From assembly GCA_010015655.1 (NCBI GenBank), contig ML976710.1, positions 244,826 through 308,825 on the forward strand: 64,000 nt of DNA, written 5' to 3'. Origin of the DNA: Bimuria novae-zelandiae CBS 107.79 (lineage: Eukaryota; Ascomycota; Dothideomycetes; Pleosporales; Didymosphaeriaceae). Positions 1 to 9,090 of this stretch are shown here, in pieces; the stretch's first letter is position 1; each line of letters opens with the position of its first letter. A model generated the notes under the pieces. The model was not told where the DNA came from, did not search any database, and saw only the letters and a list, made by a program, of their open reading frames with translations. The position numbers were made by a program, and so were the translations under genes.

Positions 1-398
1 TAGCGATTGTTGTCCATCCCGACGGTCCATTAGGAGATAAGATGAATGCTGTGTCGGTTAATAAAGCGGGTAACCCAGCTCTCGCTGACTAGCTCCTTTG
101 CTATCGTAGAGGCAAAATTCTATATCATCTCTCTAGTAGGAGGTGTATGTCTCTTTATAAATCCTTCAATATATCGTACAAGCTCCTGCTCTTGTTGTGG
201 TGTAAGTTTCTGCTGGTTGATATTCTTGGCTTCATTTGGGGCCTGAACGCGCTTGTGTCTTCGGGACAACGTAGTCCGATCTACACCATAGGTAGCCGCT
301 ATTTTTCTATATGAAAATTTTTCTCCTGGATCCAAAGATTGAATAGCTTCAATCGCATCTTCAATTGCCCCCATATTGGTGGAGTTACGACGCGTCAA
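1..398 (-). pseudogene. pogo/Fot-type transposase, N-terminal fragment
   Basis: This is the amino-terminal part of a Tc1/mariner-superfamily (pogo/Fot) transposase, running off the left edge of the window. The first ATG is at 374; the frame stays open upstream to a TTG at 398. It contains a Psq-type helix-turn-helix with the hallmark FSYRKIAATYGVDRTTLSRR, then the linker PPTREMI and the start of a CENP-B/Tc5-type second HTH (ESWVTRFINRHS). Two in-frame stops, TAG at 120-122 and a TAA near position 34, break the frame, and both fit C-to-T RIP changes of Gln codons. The DDE catalytic part lies outside the window. The fragment is otherwise much less mutated than the AT-rich DNA further right. 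Family assignment is firm; the element's outer end is not certain (see 399-473). Confidence 0.85.
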
Positions 399-473
399 AG
401 TTAGTGAGTCATTCAGTCTTTAGGTGTTGGGTGGCTCGTTACGCGAAGTGGCTCGGCACGCGCACAGACACGT
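399..473. repeat. Candidate terminal region of the left-edge pogo/Fot element
   Basis: Between the transposase start and the next candidate gene lies non-coding DNA with two copies of the octamer GTGGCTCG (431-438 and 448-455) and a GC-rich end bordered by TA at 474-475. Such repeated subterminal motifs next to a TA fit a pogo/Fot terminus, the TA being the target duplication. The other end is outside the window, so the terminal inverted repeat cannot be checked. Confidence 0.35.
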
Positions 474-482
474 TATATCCCG

Positions 483-980
483 ATGCAACATTTCTTCAAC
501 GGCACAAAAGTTGCGTATAAAGAGCTACAGAAGGCAATGCAGGTATTTAGTAGAATGTATTTTTCCAATATGGGAGATTTCCTTGCTGGTACCTTGGATG
601 TGCCTACGAAGAATGTGACGGTTTAGGACATGAAGCTTGGGCCACCCGCGTACGTGCGGCCCGTGCACGTGATCCACGTGATCCACAGTATATAGCTCCA
701 TGAGTAGCTTCTCAATCAAAACAACGATTGCCTCAACACTCTTTTCGATGTCACAAAGAAGAAGCTCACAGGCGCACTGGATAATGCGTGGCGATACCGA
801 GCCAATCAGCTCGTTCATGCGACGGTTTGTGCGCGATTTGAAGAGATTGCCCGGAATTTTTTCGAAGACCGTAGTGCACATAAGGAGGCAATCCAAACGT
901 TCAACGAGCGTGATAGAGTGTTTAGAGAGGCCGAAAGTCACTTATTGCAGTGCGAGGAGCTCATGGAATCGGATCAATAA
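483..980 (+). CDS. Unrecognised small helical protein, possible one-intron gene or gene fragment
   Basis: I do not recognise this gene. From ATG 483 a frame runs to TAA 978-980, broken by three stops that all fall inside 615-707. Removing 615-707 as an intron (GTGACG donor, GAGTAG acceptor, phase 0, 93 bp) leaves 132 + 273 nt, a 134-aa protein. It would be rich in charged residues and look helical (e.g. CARFEEIARNFFEDR). The next frame downstream stays open from about 977 to 1086 with similar composition (KRKLRAEVMSETIVL), so the gene may continue after a frameshift or another intron. It starts directly beside a probable transposon end, so it may be the 3' remainder of a larger gene cut by that insertion. 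The donor site is weak, and the opposite strand has a competing open frame. Confidence 0.35.
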
Positions 981-1728
981 CTCAGCTGCAGCACAAAAAA
1001 GGAAACTTCGCGCCGAGGTGATGTCTGAAACGATAGTTTTGGTCATGAACAAATTCAGCAGCCTCCCAAGATCTAATTTAGAATAACTTAAAATACTTAT
1101 CGTATATTGTATGCAATCTTCTATCGGAAAATGGAGGCTAGATACTGTAGTTTTGTCTTGGGTGCTTCCCGATCGAACGACTAATAACGTACGGACATGA
1201 CTGCGCGCCCGTGAACCAAGAGACATCATGCAGCGGGATCTAAAGGCTTCAGTATGATGATTGTAGTCTGTAAGGCTACATAACGGTACATGCTCATTAC
1301 ACACTTTGCAGCTGCATCTTCGGATACTGTGAAAAGACCGTACATCTTGTCCATACATCCCCGCTATTCGAGACCTGTCGGCGACTTACCCTCTTGGGGG
1401 ATAATACAGAAACCAAGAACCAACCTCCCCTTCCGTGGGCAGAGTTGCCAATAATTAATTAATTATAAGTTCGAGCTAAGTTTAATTTGATTAGTTATGA
1501 AGGACCTTAAATTACTAATTAGTTAATTAATAGTTAATTTTAAGGCTTTTTAATTAATAATTAATTAATTAATTAAGTAAAAAATTATGTTAAGATAAAA
1601 TATATATAGTATAAGCTAGATAGGGTTATCCTACTATAATACCTGATAGATATCGTGCATCTTAAGCTCTAAGAGCTCTACTAGGAGCTCTCCGTCTAGG
1701 GTCTCCTTAGGTAGTGAGTATCTAGCTC
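981..1728. other. Gene-free stretch passing into AT-rich RIP DNA
   Basis: No supported gene. To about 1430 base composition is ordinary. From about 1450 it turns into TA-rich DNA dominated by TTAATTAA-type runs, with almost no CA or TG dinucleotides, the signature of RIP-mutated repeat DNA. The element of origin cannot be recognised. Confidence 0.7.
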
Positions 1729-1733
1729 TTAGT

Positions 1734-2000
1734 TGTGACGATCGTGGGACTGGCTATGATCTAGGCATCGTCACAAGGGCGATGGATGGCAGCTGCCACG
1801 CTGTGATGACAGCTGCTACACTGAGATGGCAGCTGCTACACTGAGAAGGCAGTCGCAGCATTGAGATGGCAGTTACTAGATAGCGGCAGACTATATGCCG
1901 CCTACTCGGCCCTCTCGATCCCTTTCTCTTCTTTAGCTTTGAGTCTTTGTACATAGCGCCAATCCATCAGCCGCAAGGCTATATTTTGCTGGCCGTTACA
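1734..2000 (+). repeat. Solo LTR with 5-bp target site duplication
   Basis: A 267-bp segment begins TGTGACG and ends CGTTACA. With one CpA-to-TpA change at the end these are perfect inverted termini (TGTGACG/CGTCACA). It is flanked by identical 5-bp direct repeats TTAGT at 1729-1733 and 2001-2005, as left by retroviral-type integration followed by LTR-LTR recombination. No internal domain is attached. It retains CA/TG dinucleotides although the surrounding DNA is heavily RIP-mutated. Superfamily cannot be fixed from the LTR alone. Confidence 0.75.
1785..1882 (+). repeat. 20-bp minisatellite inside the solo LTR
   Basis: Nearly five tandem copies of a 20-bp unit, best seen as GATGGCAGCTGCTACACTGA at 1825-1844, with variants at 1785, 1805, 1845 and 1865. 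The first and last copies are the most divergent. It lies wholly within the LTR, so copy number may vary between family members. Confidence 0.85.
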
Positions 2001-2005
2001 TTAGT

Positions 2006-2185
2006 CAACTCCGTACGCACGTGATTGTGGAGAGCATTTAAGAGCTTATTTTTTTTTAACGTTTTAGCTCTATTATATTATTAATCTTAGAAAATTTCCT
2101 CTTATAGTAATAAGAGGACGCTAGAATTATGAAAAAATTAATAATAAACTAAAAAAAGTAGGGATATTAATTATAGAAAAATACT
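2006..2185. other. RIP-mutated DNA between solo LTR and copia element
   Basis: TA-rich sequence with no gene, forming the target into which the copia element inserted. Its last five bases (TAATA, 2186-2190) are the left copy of the copia target duplication. Confidence 0.7.
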
Positions 2186-2190
2186 TAATA

Positions 2191-2451
2191 TGTCGGATTA
2201 ACAATCTCAAAGGCCTCAGGCGTGTCACAAGGAATGCGTGTGTGGAGGAGCGAGCATCCCGTCAATGGTCGTCGAGACCTCTGTCGTGTTGCGAAACACT
2301 ACATGTGTGGAGCGAGCCCCATATAGGACTAGCTTCCATACCCCGCGATGTACTTCGCTCCTTAGTAGATAGAACGAATAATTAATAATTAATCTTTAAA
2401 TATAATCCGTTTTCAGTTCCTTTCCTTTCACTAGTAAGAGCCTATCTAACA
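2191..2451 (+). repeat. 5' LTR of copia element
   Basis: 261 bp, beginning TGTCGGATT and ending TATCTAACA. It differs from the 3' LTR at 17 positions, all transitions. At the nine differences in its right half (from about position 134) this copy carries T or A, while its left 81 bp carry C or G at all eight differences. Confidence 0.95.
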
Positions 2452-2879
2452 CTAATTAGTAATTGCTTAAGGCGATCACAGACAGCAAGATAGAAGAGAC
2501 AGACTATTAACAGCCTAACGTAAGAAATCTCGGGTTAATGCAGAATGTGCTAAAAACAGAGTAAGGTAGAGATAACACAAAGCACTCTTAATTAACCTTT
2601 AAAGCTACTAGTTTAGGCTAATCCGCGGACATAGAGCGCGTTAGCAACGCATTATAATTTACTATATAAACGTCTCTAGATAACTAAGTTACGTACACTA
2701 ACACACGTTAGAAACAACCAACTAACGAGATAACTACAATAACAACAAGTTAACACCCGCTAGTATAATAGTAGATAACTAAAGCAGCAACAGCGCAGCA
2801 GGCAATACTAATACTTAAGCTTAAGCTTAACTACGCGATAATTAGTTAAAGCATAGCTTAAGTAAACACGGGGAAGCCA

Positions 2880-5000
2880 CTTCTATCTAGGCTAAATTCA
2901 CTACCCAACACCTTATAGGAGACTACCCATATCCAGTAGCGCTAGATGTTATCAACACATCTCTCTAGGATACACCTGCACCGGTAGACGCAAACAAGAC
3001 ACACGTAACAACCTAGGTTACCAAAATTATCCATAATTATAATATAGCAATAGTCTAGGACGATAACCTCTTTGCAGATTACTATTATAATTTTAAAGGA
3101 TAGACAAAAGAGCTATTTCTTAAGGTTAACCGCGGTATATTAAAGTCTCTAAAGACGGTCCTATAGTATAGAGGAGTCTACATAGGCAATAACCGCGCTA
3201 GGCTTGCTAATTCTCTATACAATCTATTAACTATAGAGAACGTTCCTGAATGGGACCCTATAGAATTCCAAGCCACGATATTCGACCAACAATTAAAGGC
3301 ATATAAGCGCTAGCAGAACACATAATAGATAGCTTCTATAGCTAAGCAACAACCGTAGCAGGACAGCCTGCTAGCTAGTACACATACATCGCAGTTATAG
3401 CTATAGCCGCAGTAGCCAGAGCACTCGCAGCGAGATAAGTAATAGCTAGAGCACTTATAGTAAGGCGAGTAGCACAAAGTAAGACACGACGCTTAAAACT
3501 AATCTAAAACACGGGGGCTATAACTAGTGCACCAGATAGAGGAAACCTAAATAATAAGATAGAGCACTAATAGTTAATAATTACCCTTTATAAGTGGTGC
3601 GCTTAGAGGACCTTAGTCTTAATAATAATAGGAATAAGGCGCGTAATTATAGTAATGGTAACTATAAACGTAGGCACGGTCGCCAGCGATTACATATTGC
3701 AAAATCACGCCATTTCCACAATAACCTATAAACGGTGTACCTAGCAGACCACCTAAGCTACTATATAACCCGTATAAGACGCTGCCGCCGCGCTGGTCCC
3801 GTAATAACTAACTTAACGCTAATATAATTACGTAGTTCTCTAAGCTCTAGAATAATAATAAGAAATACACGAGAGACGCGTACAATCTGCTTAATAATAA
3901 AATTAAGATCTTCTTTAGCATCTGTTAGCAGGTGAACATCTACAAAGAGTAGTTTTATACTGTGTTTCCTTGTATTCTTATAGGGCGAGTAGAGATATTC
4001 TATATACAAGTTATAAATAGAGGCGACAGCTTTTCTAATGCGTACACGGTAATTAAGAACCACTTTAACCATAACGTCTACTATTAACACTATTATATAG
4101 ACTAAATAACTATAACCTTCGCCCGTACGCGCACGGAGAACCCTAATAAGGGCTTATATAAGGTGCTATAGATCTTATTTAATAAGCTATAGTTATACTA
4201 ACGCGCGCTTAGTAAGAACTTTAAAAGTAAAAATACCCTACGTATAACTATTATTAACGCGTGCTATAGAGTTCTAGAACTTAAAATAGCACTTTTTAAG
4301 CTAGCTATAATCTGCAAAGAACTCTTTTTAGATTTATAGTCTATAATTAAGACGCACCTTGCACGTCAGCACATAATATAAATGCTAATAAGGAGTAAGA
4401 CGCTCACGGAGGACTAGTACTACCTAGACCACCGCTATAACGGTAATAGAAGAGATTAAGGGGGATTTAGAGGGGGATTTAGAGGTAGATTTAGAGGAGG
4501 ATTTAGAGGCGGAGGTAGATTTAGTAGTGGATTCTAAGGAGGCTAAGTAAGTAATAGAGGTAGTTAGCGCTTTAATAGCCATAATAACGCACGTGGATTT
4601 ACGCCACGCTAAAAGAAGAAGTGTTTTATCTACTAGAAAGAAGGCTACTAGTTAACTAATTATACAAACGAAGAACGTAAGGCCGCCTACGCGTAGTTCT
4701 TTTCTACATGTTACTTTACGGACACACAACTGCCTATAGACTTCTCCGTGTACCTTGCGGAGTATAAAGGAATTAAACACGCGACCTAGTATAACTAAGA
4801 AGGCTAAAGAGAAGAGGAAGTCTATAAAAATAAGGATAATAATAATAGCGTTATAGCCGCGTACGTTAAATAACAATTTTTTAAGGAATAATGCCTCGCA
4901 GATTAAGCATTCTTACACTATATCTTTAGTAATAACATTTATAGCAGACGCGCACTGTAAACGCCAGCGTTATAGTTTTTTATTAAGGACTAATACGCGC
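2880..5000 (+). pseudogene. copia gag-like region with RG-rich box and zinc-knuckle remnant
   Basis: Heavily stopped coding remnant. The recognisable part is an arginine/glycine/phenylalanine repeat near 4453-4530 (FRG units, e.g. GGFRGRFRGGFRGGGRF), followed at about 4613-4680 by a Cys/His cluster resembling a nucleocapsid zinc knuckle. Only its first Cys (TGT at 4622) survives; later expected Cys and His codons read TAC or TAT, consistent with RIP. Gag-type proteins with such a motif bind the element RNA in virus-like particles. The N-terminal part is too degraded to follow. Confidence 0.6.
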
Positions 5001-5039
5001 GATCCGTGTACTAGGGAATCCTGCCTAATACTAGCGCCG

Positions 5040-6480
5040 CCAATGTATCCACGGTTGGCAGGGAACAATACCTCGCGCTAACACGAGAAGACCTAACAGT
5101 TACGATAGACATATCTATAGTAGGAAAAGCGTCTATTAAATTTGGTAAGGGCAGTGTTACCGCGTCTATTAGCACTACGCAGGTCTCTACGGAGATTAGG
5201 AAAATTAATTTCGAGGTGCTTAAAGCGCCTACACCGTTCCTGCTATGCCTTGCGGATATAGACAGGTTGAATGTCTATTTTAATAACACCACGGATGAGC
5301 TTGTACAAGGAGAACACCGCACCCCAGTAATCCGTAAATAGGGACATCTATAGTTCTATCTTAATAAGAGAGAGCGCGCAACGATGTTTCTAACAGAAAC
5401 TAAGTTAAGATAGCTATATTACTAGTTCGGGCACCTAGCTATTATACGACTCGTTAAGCTATTAAAGAACGCTAGTTATAACAACTTTAAAGAAAGAACT
5501 CTTAAAGAAATTACAAAGTTCTATTATTATTATTAACTAAATAGCTCCGCGCCGCGCCAATTTAAGTTCACCCTTAAAGATAACTGCTACTTTAACTACG
5601 AAATCCTTATTAACGTGATATACCTAGGCAACAAGCCCGTACTACACGTGATCAATAAGTCCACTGCGTTTCAAGGCGCGAAGTTCCTCAGCGCTATTTT
5701 GGCCAAGGAGACGTGGCAGGCACTATAGATGTTATGGATTAACACCTACTAAGGCCCGCTAGATATTATTATACACGATGCAGGCACTAACTTCGCGAGC
5801 GTAGGGTTCTACGCTAAGGCAAAGATTATAGGAGTAACGTGTAAACAAGTGCCTACGGAGGCGCACTAGTCTATAGGCAAGACTGAGAGGTATTATGCGC
5901 CCCTACGCCACGCATAGGATATACTCTATGTCAAGCTCGCCAGCACTATGTCTAATAAAGCGATCCTTTAGATAGCTATAAAAGCTATTAACGATACGGC
6001 CAGCCCTAACAGGCTAGTCTTAACTTTACTAGTCTTTAGGGCGTACCCACATATAATAACAAAGTCACCGCTATTACCGTTAATAGTTAAGCGTAGCAAG
6101 GCTATTTAAAAGGTAATAAAAACCTTACATAAGATTACCGCAGAGCGCCAAGTCATAAACGCCTTAAATACCTAGAACAGACCTGCTTCTAAAGACGTAT
6201 TCGCACTCTCGCTATAAAGCGAGGTTTTAATCTAGAGAGAAAGTAATAGCTAGAATAGCCTGTACAAAATCGCTAGCATAGACAGCTACAACGTTACTAT
6301 TAATATAGTTAATAGTCTAACAACATTTAGATTAACTGTTATCAAGCCATACTATAGACTAGACTACCTTTAGAGTGACCCTAATGCGCCACACGCACTA
6401 CATGAGCCACCTATAGATGTAGAAGTGCCTATGGCAGCGCAACCGCGCAAGAGAGGCCGTCTTCTAAGATTGAAAAACAA
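5040..6480 (+). pseudogene. copia protease/integrase remnant
   Basis: A reading frame with many TAG/TAA stops can be followed through a protease-like start, a GAG-pre-integrase segment (FGHLAIIRLVKLLK) and the integrase core (VLHVINKSTAFQGAKFL, IIHDAGTNF, KTERYYAPLRHA). The first catalytic Asp of the DDE triad reads Asn (AAT near 5653), a G-to-A change; the second (HDAG) and the Glu (TERYY) are still readable. Integrase would join element cDNA to the host chromosome. Order before the reverse transcriptase fixes the element as copia rather than gypsy. Confidence 0.85.
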
Positions 6481-6659
6481 GCGCAAGGCGAATGTGTACA
6501 TAATAAAGAAGGAGGAGGCCAACTATAAGCTAGCGATTAAGCTACGCAACGATAGGGTTATTATAACCCTAGGCGCACCCTTTAAGGCGTCTAATAATTA
6601 AAAGATTAGTAACCTCGTAGGCTATAAAGTGTTTAAGTTTAAACTATATAATAAGGAAT

Positions 6660-8125
6660 TGCACGGCAGAATCTAAATTTTTAAATTACGTCTTGTACAA
6701 GAGGTTAAAGGAAAAACAACTAAGCCTTACGAGAAATCCCGTCTAGTTATCTAAGGCTACCAGGACTATAGCAAGAAAGCTATCTTAATATAGTCTCTAA
6801 CTATTTAACGCTATAGCTAGTATCTAATTATAGCCTTAGCGCCTAAACTTATACAACGTAAGATAACTATTAAGCTACGCGATATAACGCAGGCATATCC
6901 TTAAGTATAGATAAATCTCTAAAGGACGATTCTCGCACATCTCCCCTTAGAACTAGTATTAAAATATCTGGAAGGCACGCTGCTTCACGTAATTAAACCG
7001 CTATATAGGATCGCGGAGGCAGGGGTTTATTAGTGGATAACGTACCACGGACACCACTATAAGGAATTAGACATATCTACATTAACGTACAACCCTTAAT
7101 TATTAGTTATAAATAAGGACGTAGACGCCTTTAGACTTGTTAGCATGCAGACTAACAATATCCTTATGCTTAGGATAGCTACATTCTTGTCGCTTAAAGA
7201 AAAAAAGCTCGAGGACGCATAGTTCTAATTAAAGCTAAAGACTATCCTAACGCTAGGCGTGCAACTAGACTTTAATAATTACACGCTTAAGATAGAAAAT
7301 AGCGAAGTAATCTTAAACCTTAAGTAGAAGGGATAAGGAGAAAAGATTAAGCTTATTAATATTAATGCTCCTAATCGCGCGTAATAGTATACTAAATAGC
7401 GCGCCCACGGGGCGTATATTACATTAACATGTTAACTAGAAGCGTCTTTTAACTTATCCGTGGCAGCTTAAGCGCAGCAACCTTTAGATAAGGATATTAA
7501 GGCGCTTAATAAGCGCCTTAAATAGTAAATAGAGAATCTTAACCGTGGACTACGCTACGTACCCGTTAACCTTATTAACGCTAAACTAATAGTATTCGTG
7601 GATAGCTCCTTTGCTAATAATAAGAACCTTAGCTCGCAGCTAGGCTTTATACTTATACTTATTAATAAGTCCATAGATATTAATAATACCTTTATAATCT
7701 GCGGTAACATAATACACTACAGCTTAACAAAGTGTAAGCGTGTTACACGGAGCGTACTAGCCTCTAAGATCTATAGCATAGTTAACGGGTTTAACATAGG
7801 CATTGCTATTACTACTACCTTATAGATAATTATAGAGCGCCTTGGTCTGCCTGCAGTTCCCTTAGTTATTTATACAGACTCGTACTCCCTATACGAGTGC
7901 CTTGTAAAGCTTGGGACGACTAAGGAAAAGCGCCTTATAATTAATATTATAGCACTACGCCAGTTATACGAACGCCGCAAGATTATAGAGATCTAATAGA
8001 TTAATAGTAAAGACAACCCTACGGACGCTTTCACGAAGGCATTACTAAACCGCGCCCTAGAATAATTTATTAATAGTAATAAGGTAATAGTCTAAGTTAA
8101 GGGCTAGGTGCAAAGACCTACGATC
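6660..8125 (+). pseudogene. copia reverse transcriptase and RNase H remnant
   Basis: Copia-type reverse transcriptase (RVT_2) is recognisable from SRLVI, LRDITQAYP and HVIKPLYRIAEAGVY. The catalytic double-Asp box reads MQTNNILML (about 7145-7171), both Asp codons now Asn. RNase H follows from about 7560: VFVDSSFANNKNLSSQLG, NIIHYSLTKCKRVTRSVLAS, TDSYSLYECLVKLGTTKEKR and a C-terminal DNPTDAFTKA. A 75-codon piece at 7598-7825 is still free of stops by chance. Other frames hold no gene. Confidence 0.9.
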
Positions 8126-8201
8126 TCTGCCTAGCGCATTCGAGTTCAGATATTTAATCCTTTATGTGTATAATTAATATCGAGAAAGAAAAGACTTCCA
8201 G

Positions 8202-8462
8202 TGTTAGATTAACAATCTTAAAGGCCTTAGGCGTGTCACAAGAAATGCGTGTGTGGAGGAGCGAGCATCCCGTTAATGGTTATCGAGACCTCTGTCGTGT
8301 TGCGAAACACTACATGTGTGGAGCGAGCCCCATATGGGACTAGCTTCCATACCCCGCGATGTACTTCGCTCCTTAGTAGATAGAACGAACAATCAATAAT
8401 CAATCTTCGAATGTAATCCGTTTTCAGTTCCTTTCCTTTCACTAGTGAGAGCCTATCCAACA
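8202..8462 (+). repeat. 3' LTR of copia element
   Basis: 261 bp, beginning TGTTAGATT and ending TATCCAACA. Its right half carries C/G at all nine LTR differences located there, whereas its first 81 bp carry T/A at all eight differences. The middle, about 82-133, is identical in both LTRs and keeps CA and TG dinucleotides. An apparent minus-strand frame at 8236-8463 is only the unmutated LTR and is not a gene. Confidence 0.95.
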
Positions 8463-8736
8463 TAATATTTAATAGAATTTATATAGTATGCGTGATCCTT
8501 AAAGACGCTAAGTTTATTATACTACTAATAATTAAACTTATTAGTACTATTAATAAATAAAGTAGAAACTTTAGCTTTTAGATACTTAACGTATAACTTA
8601 GTATAATTATTAATATTATTAACGCGCTTTCCTTATTTATACGTAAAAAAAATAATAGGGTAAGCGTTTTTTAATTTATATATAACTTAGAGCTTTTAGA
8701 ATTACTAATTAGCTTAATTAAGCTAAACTTTATACT

Positions 8737-9090
8737 TGTTAGGATCTGAACGAGCGGCAGTAAAGGAGGGCCAACGGCGGCCATGGCGGGGTAACCCATA
8801 GTGGGACCGCACTACCGAGGTCACGTGATGTACCCTCACGCCAAGCCACACCATCACGCCAAGACAGTGATAGCAGTACCATCACTGATGCCAGTACCAT
8901 CAGACCAAGGTCATGATGGCACAAAAACGGGTGATGACAGAAGAAAGCCTACGGGTATATAGAGAGCTCGAATATCCCTCTGGATATGCGTGTTCAACCT
9001 GTTTATCAATCTATCGTTTGGATCTGAATAAGCAACCTTGTTAATTTGATTGTGCTGTACACACCTTCGATACCAGCGCCCTCAGTGACA
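8737..9090 (+). repeat. LTR-like segment, probably 5' LTR of a second, broken retroelement
   Basis: 354 bp beginning TGTTAGGATCTGAACG and ending CAGTGACA; one CpA-to-TpA change restores inverted termini TGTCA/TGACA. It holds a TATA-like GGGTATATAGAG (8954-8965) and an imperfect repeat of CCATCA/GTACCATCA motifs (8846-8910). The bases just outside (ATACT and GGCGC) do not match, so this is not a solo LTR with target duplication. More likely it is a 5' LTR followed by a degraded internal region. The partner LTR is not seen. Confidence 0.45.

Larger units (their letters stand above)
2191..8462 (+). mobile_element. Ty1/copia LTR retrotransposon, full length, RIP-inactivated
   Basis: A 6272-bp element bounded by 261-bp LTRs and flanked by TAATA at 2186-2190 and 8463-8467. 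Internal order is gag-like, protease, integrase, reverse transcriptase, RNase H, which is the copia order. A purine-rich run (8181-8194) precedes the 3' LTR and could be the polypurine tract. All internal frames contain many TAG/TAA stops and depleted CA/TG dinucleotides, so no protein can be made. The intact ends and duplication show a single complete insertion rather than a composite. It sits in DNA that is itself RIP-mutated, so it probably landed in an already degraded repeat. Confidence 0.95.

Noticed and set aside
525..941. 138-codon minus-strand frame opposite the 483-980 candidate
   Set aside because: Reads less like a protein (many isolated Cys/His/Arg) than the plus-strand frame; kept only as a warning that the strand is uncertain.
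1785..1882. Possible CRISPR-like array
   Set aside because: Units are contiguous 20-bp tandem copies without spacers, inside an LTR of a eukaryotic genome.
1754..1954. 66-codon minus-strand frame over the minisatellite
   Set aside because: It is a product of the tandem repeat within the solo LTR and has no protein features.
8236..8463. 75-codon minus-strand frame in the 3' LTR
   Set aside because: Open only because the LTR escaped RIP; a similar sequence exists in the 5' LTR and it has no function of its own.
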